A DNA stretch of 64,000 nt, from positions 14,806,925-14,870,924 of the forward strand of contig CM033123.1 in NCBI GenBank assembly GCA_019321725.1. The letters run 5' to 3'. The notes under the pieces are model-generated. The model was not told the origin of the DNA and did no database searches. It was given only the letters and a program-made list of their open reading frames with translations. Made by a program: the position numbers and the translations under genes. The stretch comes from Paulownia fortunei. Lineage: Eukaryota; Streptophyta; Magnoliopsida; Lamiales; Paulowniaceae. This document shows, one piece after another, positions 22,599 through 36,200 of this stretch. The first letter of the stretch is position 1. Every line of letters starts with the position of its first letter.

Positions 22599-25314
22599 TC
22601 ATACACCATCATTTCCCCCATGTTGAGAAGAAATATTCCATCGGAAAGTAATAATAAAGATAATACTGGAATATATCAATAGCGATGATGTAAATAGCTT
22701 AAAGGTTTCAAAACTAGCAGCATCAGAGGTTGAATGACAAGAGGGGATGTGTGGATAACAATCAATTAACATAAAACCTTCAGTTGGTAAATCTTCTTAA
22801 GCATTCTAAACCAAAACATTAAGTAAGGAAAAATATTGTCGATAAACAATTCCAATATACATAAAAACAAGTGAAAGTAGGTAATTACCTTTGTCCGTAT
22901 GATGATAATCACTAAAAAGTGCACTTGATGTACAGTCAGAACCAATTTCACTGTCCACAAAACATACAAGCAAAAAATTAAAAATGACAAAGTTCAAAAA
23001 AAAAAACTAGGAAAATGTAAAATGCTTCAGTATAAAAGAAATACAGAATAATAAATTTTCTCATCATAGAATTTTTATCCAGAGTTCATATATTTTAAGT
23101 GAAACATAAATCTAGCAAAGAATATGGTTGCAAGGGTTATAGTGATTTATACTATAATCTTGTCACATGTTGTAGAAAAGAACAATAAGTTATTCCCTAA
23201 GAGTCTATTATCCTTCTTTTCGGATAGTGTATCTTTCTGGAAACATGTTGTGTTCATAAAATATATAAGTCCGTCTTCATACAATCTACACTGTCAGCCT
23301 TTGCTTTTCTTTTTCAGTTTATTTCAAGTGAAACAGGGCTGCAGAACATACATATGTTATCTAATTAGTATGTACATTGTTAACCCTTGGCTTTTGAATC
23401 ATATAGGTCTTCAAAATATCTGTCTTATAATAAAGCTACTTGCACAATAAAAGCATATTCTAACAAGTAAAAAAAATATCATATTTCTGTTTTCACCCAT
23501 TCCCATAAATAGTCCGATTTCTATCTCATGCAAGGACAGTTCACCCATTTATCACTTTGTCATACTCCACTTGATTGGATGTTGATCTCTTCATCCACCA
23601 TGCTATTAGAGGCAATGTTTTCATAACCGGACCAATGATGAAACCGCTCTTGTTAAAATTAATGGTTCAACCGGTCGGATCGGTTCAACCGGATGTCGGA
23701 CCGGTTTAATGAAAATTAATTATATTTTTTTATTTTTTTATATAAAATAATAATATAATAGATTAATTGTTATGTAATACATTTTAAATGTAAAAATAAA
23801 TAAATAGTTACATAAAAACACATATAACAAAACACAAAATTCAAATGATCACATAAATATAACAAAATATCAAATTTAAAACTTTATAGAAATTTAAAAA
23901 AAAAAAACATAAAAACCGATCAAAACCGGTTTTGGCCGGCCGGTTTTGACCGGTCAAAACGGTTTTTGAGCAAAACCGGACTGGACCGACCTCCTGTTCC
24001 CAGTTAAACCGGCCGGTCCGATCCGGCCCGGTTTTGAAAATATTGATTAGAGGTATTCATAAACCTATAAAACTCTGTGGAGCTAAATAAACTAAAAATA
24101 ACTGCTTGATGTGTTCTAGTTATTTTTTTAAGACATTTCAAGCACCAAACAGTACTGGTACTGATGGTTATACATAGTGAAAATAAAAACACTACAAAAC
24201 TCATTGGAACCTGCAACTCCAAGAGATTTAAGTGACTTGGGTTGGATCAAACTGAACTAAAGAATCCACTAAAATACACAAAAAAAAAAATAGCAATGAT
24301 ATGTATATACATGAAAAGAGAAAACAAAATGGAGTCATAGCTTTTTATGCATGATAAGCAAAAAGAAATGTCTTAAGAGAATATAAAGTCTGCATGAGAA
24401 ATTCTTAAGGGATCGTTACTTCATACTGGAGCATAAGAAATATTAAGAATGAGGTTCTTTAGAGGATACCATTCACTACTAATTTTATCTTTCGCGCTAT
24501 CACTATGAAGGTTTCCCTGTAGAATCTGGAGCCCAAAGTCATTGCACCTAGCACGAGATCTTTTCCATGAGGGCATGTTCATTTTCATTTAGTTTGTAGA
24601 ATTTGGTGTGATTGTTCATATAACTGATTTTACCTTTGCAGAATTCATTAACAAACCGTAAGTACTAAGTATATGGTATATCCCTCACTGCAATGACTAT
24701 ATCCTAATGTATTTGCGGCAGAAAATTATAAACCTGAGATAACCAACATTGAACAAGAAAAAAGATATTTTCAGTATAGCCGCATAAATCACAACTCAAA
24801 ATCTGCTCACAAAAATCTAGCATAACAATAAAGTAATTTTTCTTTGCAATCAAAAGTACATTTATATATGTATACACACATATATGAAAGGAGGAACAAG
24901 GAAACACAAAGAAATCAAGAACTTTTGGTTCTATACCAAAAATTGAATTTAGTTTCCTCTTTTCGCCACAAATCCCTCTATGTCATTTGGGAAAAAAATT
25001 ATTTGGTATTTTTATTCGTTGAAATTCGAAGGGGTGGATATGGATTACATTAATTTGCAGTTCTTGTTTATGAAAATTAAAAGGGATTTTCTAAAGACTA
25101 TTGATTAAATAATAAATTCTTAAGAATTTTGGAAAAAAAAAAGAAAAAGAAATTGGGAGACTGCAGTTTTTATTATTAAACTCTAATTTTGAAGAGGCTA
25201 AGAAAAAGGGAATCGGGAGAAGAGCGAGAAAGTGTGAGAGGAATGGGAAGGTGAGAGAGATTCGTACCATGAGTGACACGGAGATGAACATCGACATAGC
25301 TTTGAGATCGACAT
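22599..25314 (-). CDS. Possible unrecognised four-exon gene
   Basis: Four exon-like pieces on the minus strand have compatible phases: 25314-25268 (starts MSISKLCRCSS), 24547-24470 (contains NDFGLQILQGNLHSDSAKD), 22950-22889 (contains EIGSDCTSSALFSDYHHTDK) and 22792-22599 (contains LPTEGFMLIDCYPHIPSCH, then a stop). Joined they would give about 140 residues. The first piece follows a pyrimidine-rich leader-like stretch and has a clear ATG-GTACGA donor. The third has a strong GTGGACAG acceptor and GTAATT donor. The second acceptor is weak, and the hydrophobic end of the last piece may be intron read-through. A 433-bp hAT-type element sits in the second intron. I do not recognise the product. 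Confidence 0.3.
23613..24045 (+). mobile_element. hAT-type MITE, ACCGG family, copy A
   Basis: Inverted ends CAATGTTTTCATAACCGG and, at the right, CCCGGTTTTGAAAATATTG. Flanked by a perfect 8-bp duplication ATTAGAGG (23605-23612 and 24046-24053), the size used by hAT transposases. The sequence is rich in ACCGGT near the ends and AT-rich in the centre, with no coding capacity. Confidence 0.9.
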
Positions 25315-25629
25315 GTCTTCGAGGGAGATGAACGTACGCTGTTGGTGAAGAGAGACGGAGTCTGGAGAGTGAAAAGTGAAAAAATTGGAAAGAATTTGTT
25401 TATTTAGGTTGGGTACAGTAAAATATTTATTTTTGTTATAATAGCTCGTGATAAAATTTTAATTTTAAAATAATTAATAATTTTTTTTGAATAAGTCATC
25501 TCATGTGGAATGATACGTTGAGATGACTTAATTTTTTTAATAATAACTTAATTAATTTTGGAATGAACGATTTTTTTATAATTTGTTCGTTAAATAAATT
25601 AAAATTTGGTGGCGATTTATACACATTTA

Positions 25630-25800
25630 AGGTGAAAGATCATCGATAACTGCCTAACCGTAATACCCAATCTGGATTGGAGTTAGAGTTATACAAGACC
25701 CATTGAAACACTTGAGAGAATCGAACCTACAATATTCTATTTGATGCGCCATACACTTTACTATTGTATCAGTATAATTTATGAGAATTTTGAGTTAAGG
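25630..25800 (-). mobile_element. Possible tRNA-derived SINE fragment
   Basis: On the minus strand a box-B-like GGTTCGATTC (near 25710) lies downstream of a box-A-like segment around GTAAAGTGTATGGCGC, with spacing plausible for a pol III internal promoter. No intact tRNA fold or target duplication was established. Confidence 0.25.
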
Positions 25801-28800
25801 ATAAAATAGTGAAAAGTATAATAATTCATATAATTATCTATCAAAATATATATTAAATATCAATTTTGATTAATATATCATTCAAATAATCATATAAAAA
25901 ATACATAAAATCTATTAAATAATTTACTTTTAATCTCATTTTTATTATATTTTTTAATCAATCATTTCTTATTTCAATCAAAACAGTGTCTCTATAATTA
26001 AGTTAAAATTACGTATTGGGATGGGATATAATTTAATAAGTATTTTAATAATAATACCTTGCATTTTAGGCATCTATAATACAAAAAATTCGAAAAAAGT
26101 ATCCTATTATATATATATTTCATAATAAAATTAATTTTTTCAATATGTTTAAAATTTTACAATTGTGTCAATCCATGAGCTCTTGATTTGAAGTGGGTGA
26201 AGTCTTGGTTCTTAAAAACTATGATGATTTAGGTCCTGATTTTATCGGCATCCCTATGAGGAATGTGATGAAATATCCGAACTAATAAATTGAGATCAAG
26301 GGCCTCAAAATGATTGGATAAATAGTTGAATGAAAAGTAAATAAAATAAAAATAACAAAAAAAAAAAATGATACTAATTATTGCACGACAAGTGAATCAA
26401 AGAAAAACGAAGAAAATAAAAAGGAAACCAAAAGAAAATTCAAAAGAAATAAAAAAATTATCAATCAACTAGGAAAAATATAAACATTCAATTCAATCAT
26501 CAAACCATGAAGGTAATGCGGTCAAGGATGCAAAATAAAGAGTTTCAATAAAAATATAACTCAAGTAACGAAATCAACTTACTTAGAAAAACCCAATAAA
26601 TATTAATTTCTTTAATTTCTAACTAATATAAGATATGTAATTCCATAATAAAATCTCAAGTTGGTCCCCGTGATTGAGTGAACAGGTTGTGTGTGTATTA
26701 AGCTGTAGTGTGTTATTTGATAAGATAAAGAGGTGAAACGGTGGAGAAGGTGACAATTTGCCTAGTGATGTGGTGAGGCAGTTTTCAATTAACTATTACT
26801 ATTCACTCTATCTTAAATTTATTGATTGCATTTTTTATTTTTATTTTTAGTGTTCCATAATAAGATTGTATTTTTAAATAAAATATTTTTTTTTTAAATT
26901 ATCATCTCATTTATAATAATAACGTGATATCGGTAACTCTCATCTATTCTCTTTAAGGAAATAGAGTCAATAAAATAAAACAACACAAAATTTATAATTT
27001 CTTAATTTTAATCTAAAACTCTATATCGACATACTATAACCATTATATTAGGACAAAGACCAATGAGTTTTTTTAATGCTAACTATTCTTCATCCTATGT
27101 AAGGACTGCATTTACTTATTTCAAAAGCTTAAACAAAGCGCAAAACTTCCAATAAATTCGTTCTAGTAAAGAGCATCTAAAATTTCATGACAAAATATTC
27201 AAATATAAAAATTCATTATCGTGAGTTTTCATGAGCATATTTCCAAAGCTTTGATAAATAAATCAATGAAACAAATAAACTATAAGTCTTTAAAAAGTTA
27301 TAAAACTAAACTCTTAATGCTCGAATAAAAACTCCGATTCAATTTCATTGGCTCCAATGGAACCCCTAAGTATTTGGAGAAAAACAAAATATATAAGTAA
27401 GGATTGAGCTACATGCTCAATAAGTGATTCAAGAATTCTATAATTTCAAAATTAATATGATAATACATGCAATACAAAACAATTCTTAGGATCCAAAAAT
27501 ATTAACATAAAGTTCAATAACTTTCATTTATCTAAATCAAAGAAACCAACAATTTATTTACCTCACAAATAATACATTATTGTCACTGTTATAATTCGGT
27601 GGCAAGAAAGTCGGCTAAATGAATACTCATGATAAATCAATCAATTTAATATTATAACTATATTTTCACTAACAACCATTACAGTATTCGGAACTAATTC
27701 CTAAATCGATAATCCTTCAAATAGATCCAAACAAATCATATCCATATTAGTGAGCTCAAAACAAAACATATAACTCCATATAATCATACATTCACACACA
27801 TAATCAATAGTAACTCTTTTATATGCTTGACCAATTTTTCTAACAAAAACTCATTTTCTAAATGGGATTTGTCAAAAATGGTACATTTCATGATAATGAG
27901 TTAACGAGTTAAAATTATAAAATAATAATAAAATATATATTGAAATACTACAAAAAATACAAGTAGAGAATACCAAGAATTACTAACCTTAATCCATCCA
28001 AATTCTTATGATAATTGAGAATCCACAAATTAAGTCCCTAATTTCGGTTGCCCAAATCTAATAATACAGAAATAATGATGTAAGCTTGCATATAATGGTC
28101 AAACTAAAATCTGAATAGATTATAAATAACTCACTAAAAATCACAATCTGTTTTGTTTATTCTTTTCCAGACGAAATCCCAATATATTTCTTCAGAAGCA
28201 CTCTATTTCGTAAAATAAGAATTTTGTAAAGCTTAACCCAATTAATCCTTGCTGCCCCTTGCAGCAAGCACACCTAAGCATGCATCCCATTCCCACTGAC
28301 ACCGCCATGCACAAAAAGAACAATCTGCATCCCTCTAACTCTTATTTGGTGGGTTATTACTTATTATATAGGGACAAGCGGATGTGTGAATTTATCAAAA
28401 TTTAAAATTCAGCTCATTAAGATTTTTAATGATTTGGAACTCATCCTATTTCATACCCGTCAGGTCTAAATTAAACCCGTTAAACTCATTTTATAATTTT
28501 AATTTTTTTTTAAAAATATAATTTTTTAAAATAACACAACTAAACTTTTTAAAAATATATATATTTTTTAAAATATAACATTACATAAATATATATATTT
28601 AAATAAAAAATAAAAAAATAATAAGGCGGGTTTGGGGCGAGACGATTTTAAAAACAAAAAATTATGATCCGTTTTGAACTTGTTTACAACTTTAAAAATT
28701 CGCTCCAAACGGGACAAGTACAGAACGGATTCGAGTTTAAATCCGTCCAATTGTCATTCCGAATTAGGTTTGACAAGTAAATTTATCTATAATACCCATC

Positions 28801-29225
28801 ATAAAAGAATTTTCTAAAATAGTTTAAAGGGCCACGGAATAATAGAAAATTACTCAGAAGGTCTAAACTAAATCAATTTAAAAAATTTAATATCCCTAAT
28901 AAAATAAAATTACTTAATATAAGCTTATTAATGAAAATTGACATTCTTAAGAAAAATCGGAGCATCATAGTAAATGCAACAACTCCAGCATACGCGCATT
29001 GATAATCAAGTACGAATACAAAATTATAAACTCAAGAAGGCATATAACCAAATAAATTATTATATCGTACATACTCGTATGTTACAAGTATCATAACAGT
29101 TTATTTTGAAAATAAACAAGAAAAACCTATATATGATCATCTCTTCAAACATGAACATGACCAACTTACATGATAGATATACTATATAAATTATTTCGTA
29201 AAAAAAAAAAAAAAAAAAAAAAACC
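25801..29225. other. AT-rich intergenic region; no gene seen
   Basis: Contains the second copy of the dispersed repeat (26380-26660). A stretch at about 27.3-28.3 kb has the feel of an old LTR element but no coding remnant, and a GGGTTT/AACCCG-type segment lies at 28.4-28.8 kb. All open frames are short and without domains. A 24-bp A-run ends next to the chitinase stop codon. Confidence 0.5.
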
Positions 29226-30752
29226 CTAGCATCTCAAATTGTTTCCTGGCTCAACTTGAAGTTGATTGCAATATTGTGTGTAATACTCAACTCGAGCACT
29301 AACAGTGTTAGGGTTCGCCCCATCACATTCAAGTTGCCCATTAATGGCGCGAATGGTAGCCCCAAACCCTTGCCCAGAAATAATGAGGTCATGGCAATTG
29401 TTCATCCAATACCATAAGGCAGTTCTAAAAGATATGATTCGATCCGTGGCCACAATTTCTGGGTTGTTCAAACCATCAAAGCCTATGCTATTACCAGCTG
29501 GACCGTAGTTGTAGTTCCAAGACAATTGTATGGGTCCTCGTCCGTAGTAACCCTTGTTGGGGGCGCATGGGTATTGTGTGTTGCTCTCGTCGCAGTAGTC
29601 TCTTGATGGCCCATTAATCTCTTCAATGTAGCACATGTCTGCATAGAATATCTTAATTAAAATACACATTTTTATATGTGTATATGTAAAGCGAAAATAA
29701 ATTCACGTGATACTAATTGTTTGTGTCTATCTCTCGTGTTCAGTTTCAAAAATTAATTTATTTTTTTTTCAGATTTTACGGTTTTTCAAATCAGTTTATT
29801 TCACCTCACTAATTTAAATACGGTTTCATTTCACAAACTTCAAGAACTTTATTTACAACGTTTTGGAAACAGACTTTCTGATAATGAAAGTGACATCAAA
29901 ATGAAAATAAAACCAAGCACAGCATCAACTTTTTCTGTTTTTTCACCAAATAGTTTTGCATTTTAATTTAAACTTATATAGTAACAACATATATATATTA
30001 AATTCCAGAAATCCCAAGTGGAAAATTTAATAGACCAAATTAAATATAAGCAATAAACTAGATATTTGTCAAAAGTCAAATATATAGGACGATGCCCTTT
30101 AATTAATTAAAATTAAATTCAACAAAATTGTCTTTTCTATAATTGAAAATATTTTATTTATTTATTTATTCTTGAGAAAAAATTCAATCTCATTTCTTGA
30201 CATTAAAACCCGTTTGAGCCATACATAACTTAGACTTAAATTAACTTTCAAAATATTATCCTGGAATTAGCTGATTAATTTATTAACTCAAAATCAAAAG
30301 CCAAACTTCAAAATAAAAAATTCTAACGAGCTAGAGAACTTACGTCCAGTCTCATGCGTGACATGCGCAAAGAACGCCGCAATCTCACGTTTCGAATCGT
30401 CCGTCGAACCGACGGTGCCGAACTGCGCGTACGAGTTGAGCGCCTCAAGAAACGCCGCGCGGGTGTAGAATCCCTTCCCTTCGCAACTTGCGGCAGCCTG
30501 ATCGGCGATCCCATTAAAGAATGCGTCGGTCACAATATCCGGCACGGAAACGCCGTTGCTGCTAGGCGGGGGGAAGCATGGACCCGACTGGCAGCCTCTG
30601 CCGCAGTAGTCATTGCCAGTGCCGCAATAGCCCCACTGGCTGCAACACAAGTCCTGTGCGCAGCCGCAGTTTTGGCCGAAAACTGGAGTCCCTGCTGCAA
30701 GAAATATTGCAGTGAGTGCGAGGGCAAGTAAAGATTTTCTTTCGATAACCAT
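29226..30752 (-). CDS. Class IV endochitinase (GH19, with chitin-binding domain)
   Basis: Two exons on the minus strand, 30752-30344 and 29638-29226, joined by a GT..AG intron splitting a His codon; 273 residues, normal for class IV. Residues 1-26 form a signal peptide ending near PVFG. Next comes a hevein-type domain with eight cysteines ([17 protein letters not shown] to GCQSGPC), a short Pro/Ser linker, then the GH19 domain. The catalytic region reads HVTHETG then [10 protein letters not shown]. The substrate-cleft motif [19 protein letters not shown] and the C-terminal cysteine are present. The enzyme would hydrolyse chitin in the apoplast, typically in pathogen defence or embryogenesis (EP3-like group). 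Exon 1 is markedly GC-rich compared with exon 2 and the flanks. No defect is visible. Confidence 0.95.
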
Positions 30753-30812
30753 TTTTGTGGCTTTTGCAGTAAAGGTTTTAGTGTGTTTTAAGTGAGGGGG
30801 AAGAAAGGTTGA

Positions 30813-30820
30813 TATTTATA
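30813..30820 (-). promoter_or_regulatory. TATA box of the chitinase gene
   Basis: TATAAATA on the minus strand, about 60 bp upstream of the start codon at 30752, a normal spacing for a short 5' leader. Confidence 0.7.
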
Positions 30821-30927
30821 GTGGGTCTTGTTAGTGATAGTGGGGAAAGTTGAATACTAAAAGGAAGCATCCATTTTTGTGTGGAAAGCGTGTTATGGCT
30901 ATAGTTGGGTTTGCAAGTGGGACGACT

Positions 30928-30990
30928 TTGACTTTGTCAAAAAAAGGCATTTGAGAAAAAAATAATTACTAGAAGCATTCTTTGTTGACA
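30928..30990. promoter_or_regulatory. W-box-like cluster upstream of the chitinase
   Basis: TTGACT at 30928-30933, its reverse form GTCAA at 30936-30940, and TTGACA at 30985-30990, about 110-180 bp upstream of the TATA box. WRKY factors bind TTGAC cores and often control defence chitinases. Function here is inferred from the motif and its position. Confidence 0.4.
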
Positions 30991-31806
30991 CTTCTTTCAC
31001 TTATTGAAATTCTTCTTTGAATGCATCTGACTTCTCTCCATATTTATTTCAAGAAAAAACGATTGTTAATATAAACAGTTAGGTTTGCCATAATCTGAGG
31101 TATTATTAGTCTAATCCCTAATCTCCTGTTTGGAGAAAAGATCATTAGAAAAATGTGGATAATAATCCTCAATTAAGGAGGACAATGTGTTAGATTTAAG
31201 ATAGATTTGGTAAAACTTAAGAATCAATTCACGAGACTTGCTTTAAATTTGGGATTTTCAACTTGAAACTCAATGAATTGAAGCATTAGAATCGATGGAC
31301 TTGTTTTTTCATTTTATTTTTTTTTTAAAAAACATATTTAAAAAAAAATTAATATCATTTTAATTTTTAAATATGAGAAAATAAAGTTATTAAAATAACT
31401 AATTATTTGCAAACTTGTGTGCATTGTTTTTTTTGAAAAATATAGTTTGAAACATATATTTTTACATTTGTATATATTGAAAGTGTAAATAATCTCATTA
31501 ATTGAGATTATTTTTATATTTTTATTTTAATTTATAAGACTATTATATTTATATTACATAAATATACATGTAATTATACATTTTTTTTCATATATATATA
31601 TATATATGTAATTTTTAAGTTGAACGGATTGGGGCGGATTTTGGTTTCAAAGTACCATGAGACCTGTTTTATAATCTGAAAACCCATCCCTGAGTCTCTT
31701 TATATGATAAAAATAGACATAAAAGACATGTTCATCTTTAGTGGGTGGGGGTCCAATCAAACCTACACTTGCTCGAAACTGTTCATATATATATATATAT
31801 ATATAT
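30991..31806. other. Intergenic upstream of the chitinase; no gene seen
   Basis: AT-rich. The stretch 31380-31560 has a related direct copy at about 34400-34570 (shared TTTGCAA.TTTGTGTGCATT and ATAGTTTGAAA). A TA run at about 31780-31806 is the insertion site of the next element. Confidence 0.4.
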
Positions 31807-33272
31807 GGATAATTTTAATTTTGATCCATAAAGTATACCTCTAAATCATTTTTGGTAACCAACGTTTCAACCTTATCAATTTTGGTTTGTAATGTTTCAA
31901 TTTTTCTTCAAAATTGGCCCTCTTCGTAACTCACGGATAAAAACTAATGGAAATGAATAGTTGTTCCCTAAGTATACCACCAAATCAGTTTTAATACTTT
32001 ATATTTCGACTTCATCAATTTGGTTCCTATTTTTTATTTTTTCATCAAAATAGTATTTTATTAATAATTTTATCAGTTTTAATACTTTATATTTCGACTT
32101 CATCAATTTGGTTCCTATTTTTTATTTTTTCATCAAAATAGTATTTTATTAATAATTTTTTAGGAAAAAATTAAAAAAATATAGAAAATGAGGAAGAATA
32201 TTTTATATATGCCTAGAATATGGGATAATTTTTTCACACCAATTATATTTTTGACTTTTGTTAAATTGAAAAAAAAATAATATCAATATCTATGTTAAAT
32301 ACCATGGTTTTATCTATATATTTAATTTTTTTTCAAATCATGGTATTTTAATTTTTTTTTTAATTCATCATAAATTGTTAAATAAATCATACATTTAAGG
32401 ATCCAACTATTTTAACACCCTACATTACTCTCTTTTTTGTCAATTTAACAAAAGTCAAAAATATAATTAGTGCAATTTTTAATACAACAAGTTAATAAAG
32501 TACGAGAAAAATTATGAATAAAAATTCTTTCAAATAGATATTTGAAGGTTCATTATTTGAATTTTTATTTAGGATCTTAGTTTTATTGTGTATTTTACAC
32601 TCTCCTCGTTCTCACTTGGTCAAGAACGGACTACGAGGGTCAGCTACCCAGTTAACTTTCATAATTAAATACCATTACTGTATAGGTGAGTCTCATTGTG
32701 AAAGACCCAAGTCCTAGTAGCTCCGCTAAATGGTGATTCAACATAGATTCTAGATGGTTTGGTCAAAATGAATTCTTGTTTTGACTAAACAGTTATGGCT
32801 GACTTTACAACTTCAATTCGAATCGACCAGCCCAAGCAAGACTTACTATATCCATGTGAATTATGTCCCCTATCCCTATAAATACGAAGGAATTATTCCA
32901 TTATTCCTCAAGTTAATAAAGTACGAGAAAAATTATCTCATATTCTAGGCATGTCTAGAATATTCTTCGTCATTTTCTATCTTTTTTTTTATTTTCTCCT
33001 AAAAAATTATTGATGAAATGCTATTTTGATGAAAAATTAAAAAAAAAAAGGACCAAAATTGATAAAATCTTAACATAAGGTACTAAAACTAATTTAGTGG
33101 GGGGAGAAATGAAATCAATTGTTCATTTTCGTTAGTTTTTAACTGAGAATCGCCGGAGGGACCAATTTTGATGAAAAATTAAAATGTGAGACATAAGAAT
33201 TGATGAAGTTAGAACGTTGGGTACCAAAATTGATTTAGAGGTATAGTCGGATGACCAAAATTTAAATTATCC
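31807..33272. mobile_element. Foldback TIR element inserted in a TA microsatellite
   Basis: The left end GGATAATTTTAATTTTG is the inverted copy of the right end CAAAATTTAAATTATCC. The arms continue inward for several hundred bp with paired strings, for example TACCTCTAAATCA at the left against TGATTTAGAGGTA at the right. The element is flanked by (TA)n on both sides, consistent with insertion into a TA repeat. Inside are an exact 88-bp tandem duplication (31986/32074) and a 28-bp direct repeat (about 32488 and 32909) bracketing a GC-richer 390-bp segment that may be a nested insertion. No coding capacity. Confidence 0.65.
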
Positions 33273-36200
33273 CTATATATATATATATTGAACCATTTTA
33301 AAATAATATTTTATTTTTTTTAAAATGACATATTTTCCCGCCCTTGATGTGGCACCACTCTGTTGGAAAGAACTCATGCAAACTTAAATTACTAGGTGGA
33401 CTATTATTTACATCACAACAAAGCGTTAGAAGTGTTGGAGGTTTGTCTGACAAAAATTGTCTGATGGACAAATCAGATTCGAAATAGAGAAAAATAACTA
33501 GAGAACTTGAAAATTATTAAATGTTTAATAAACTGCGTACATTTTAATTATGAATGCTAGAGGTATTTATAGGTATATTTGAGGATTTTAATGGACTTTG
33601 TTATTAGGGCATTAATGAATTTAATTTAAGTATTATACCCCAATTTATTTAATAAATTATGAATTCCGTGGACTTAGCAAATTGAATCGTTATATTTATT
33701 TCATAGACTTAATCTATCGAGTTTATGCCGATCATGACCCATCACCCTCAATAATGGAGTGACATCACGACTATTTTAAGACGATACTGTAAAACTACTC
33801 AAAAAATTTACTCCTTTCAATTTTCATCCGAAAATAGTATGTATTAAAATAAATAGTAAAATTACTCTTAAATAAAGTTAATAAGTTGACTATGACAATT
33901 ATATCCAAATCTTGCGGCATTGAACGGACACTACAAAAGATATCCTTGACATCTTTATTCTTGTGCTAACATTGTCAAATCGGGTATCAAAATCGAACTT
34001 TCCCACTAAGGTTGTTATTGGACTTGAGATTCGTCCGAAACCCAGATTCAACGGGTTGAATCATTAAACCTATAATATTTATTTTTTTAATTTTAATAAG
34101 AGTTTTGTTTTTCAATTTTAATAAAAATTTAAAAATGTCATTATAACTTTCTAGAAATGAGCAAATAATATTATTAATAAAAAATTAATTCATAAAGAAA
34201 AAATTATTAAAAAATGATTAATCATAACTTTCAATGACGGCAATAAATTAAATCTGGAATTGATTTGTTAAAATCTAGAACCAACCAATCAAATTTTCTT
34301 TGGACTTGGGATCCAACTCAAGAATCGATTAATTAGACCTGTTAAACAATCTACACCCATTTTGAAATTTAAAAATATCTCTTTCAAAATGTCATTGTAA
34401 CTTTTTAGATAAATAATGTTTAACAAAGAACTAATTCTTTGCAAGTTTGTGTGCATTTTTTAATTTTTGAAAGATATAGTTTGAAATATAACTTTTTATT
34501 TTTATATGTATTGAAAGTATAATTTTTTAATTAATTTTATATTCTTATTTTAATTTATAAGAATATTCATACCAAGACATCCTGATACCCAAGTTAGAGC
34601 AAATTTAGGTTTCATTCGGAACCATTATAGACAGTTCCTACAACTAAAGATGAACATATGTCTTTTACATCTATTTTTAATCACATAAAGATACTGAAGA
34701 GTCATGTATTCCATCTACTTGTAATATATACCATTGTTTTGTCTCGAATTTATTGTTATTATATTTTTTTTATGTTCTAAAATAATATTTTATTTTTGAA
34801 AATGATATTTTTTTTTTTCCAAACTACCCCGTCACTTAAAATTTTAGAGTAATAAGCTTTTAGGACAACCATTGAAAAAATATTCAAAATTTTCATTTTA
34901 TCTAATTTTCGTCCAAAAATCCATATCCGATTAAAATGAAATTATAATAGTATAATTAATTTTAAATCTGAGGTGTTGACTTGCGGCATTGCACTAACGA
35001 ACATTGTCCAATAGGGGGTGTATCAAATTCAAACTTTCCCACTAAGGTAGTTACTATTACATTGTCAAATAGGGGGATGCTGTCTTCATCACACCTCTTT
35101 ATTGCACGAATATTCAAAATTCTCAAGTTAAATTGTGAAAGAACTTTCTTTACAACATGCAATAGTCAGCGTTACCAAAGTCTAGATGCTTGATAGACTG
35201 TATTGTCAACAATAATAGTTAGATATTGTTATATATTACAATTTGGATTTTATTAGTCGAAAATTAAACAACTCAAATTCAAAAAAATCAAGAATTTATT
35301 AATTAATTAATTTTTTTTATTTTGACCCCACTCACTAATTTTATTTTTGCTAACCTCGAGATTATTCACGTTAATATATATATATATATATATATATATT
35401 TGTAAAGTGGAAGTCAAAAGATAAAATGAGTAGTTAAAAGATAGGACCATGTATATCAAGCTCTACAAATAGATAATTGGGTGATATACAAACAAAATTA
35501 AAAGATAATTTGAGTGAGCTTATAAGTTTTTTATACATTTTATAAAATATTTGAGAGCTTATAAGATGTATAAAAGTGTTTGGTAAAAATTTCAGAAAGA
35601 AGTTTATAAGTTTCTAAAATAATATGTTAAGATATAGTAAACTTGTATAAAAAAAGTAAAGAAAAGTTTAATTTATTGATAAAATTTCGACAAATCCTCT
35701 TATTAATTATATAATTATTATTAATAATATTTTTTAAATTTTATAATCTTATTCTATCCAAAAAAATATATTAAAAACTTATTTTTAAAATAAAATATAC
35801 CATTTTATAAATTTAAAAAATATCTTATAATATGCAGAGAATTATTAGGATTTTTAAATAAAGCTTATCTAAACACCGTCTTATTATGCTCAAGTTTAAT
35901 TGATCCCATCTAATTTGGTTAGTGAAAAGACGACATAGCTCAAATTTAATCATCTCAATTAAAGCAACACCCACTTCCTTTAGAATGCTATAACAAATAC
36001 CCACTTCGTTTAGATCCTTTAGGAATTGTTTGGTAGGCATGATAAGGTAAGGGTTTGATAAATGTGTATAACTATCCAATTTCTTGTTTTGCTTGAAATT
36101 ACAAAGCCAATGAAAAAGCTCTGGCCCAATATGCATTTTCAAGATCCATCCTTGATTATAGGTGTGATAGGTAATTCAAATAAAAACGCCAATTCATATT

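Noticed and set aside
27300..28300. Possible old LTR retrotransposon
   Set aside because: Phrases such as GAGCTACATGCTCAATAAGT recall plant LTRs, but no paired LTR, primer site or coding remnant was found.
30323..30731. Long frames on the plus strand and in other minus frames over chitinase exon 1
   Set aside because: GC-rich coding DNA has few stops in other frames; the chitinase reading is unambiguous.
35825..36142. 105-codon minus-strand frame
   Set aside because: No homology recognised, AT-rich, and flanked by inverted-repeat-like text; more likely transposon debris.
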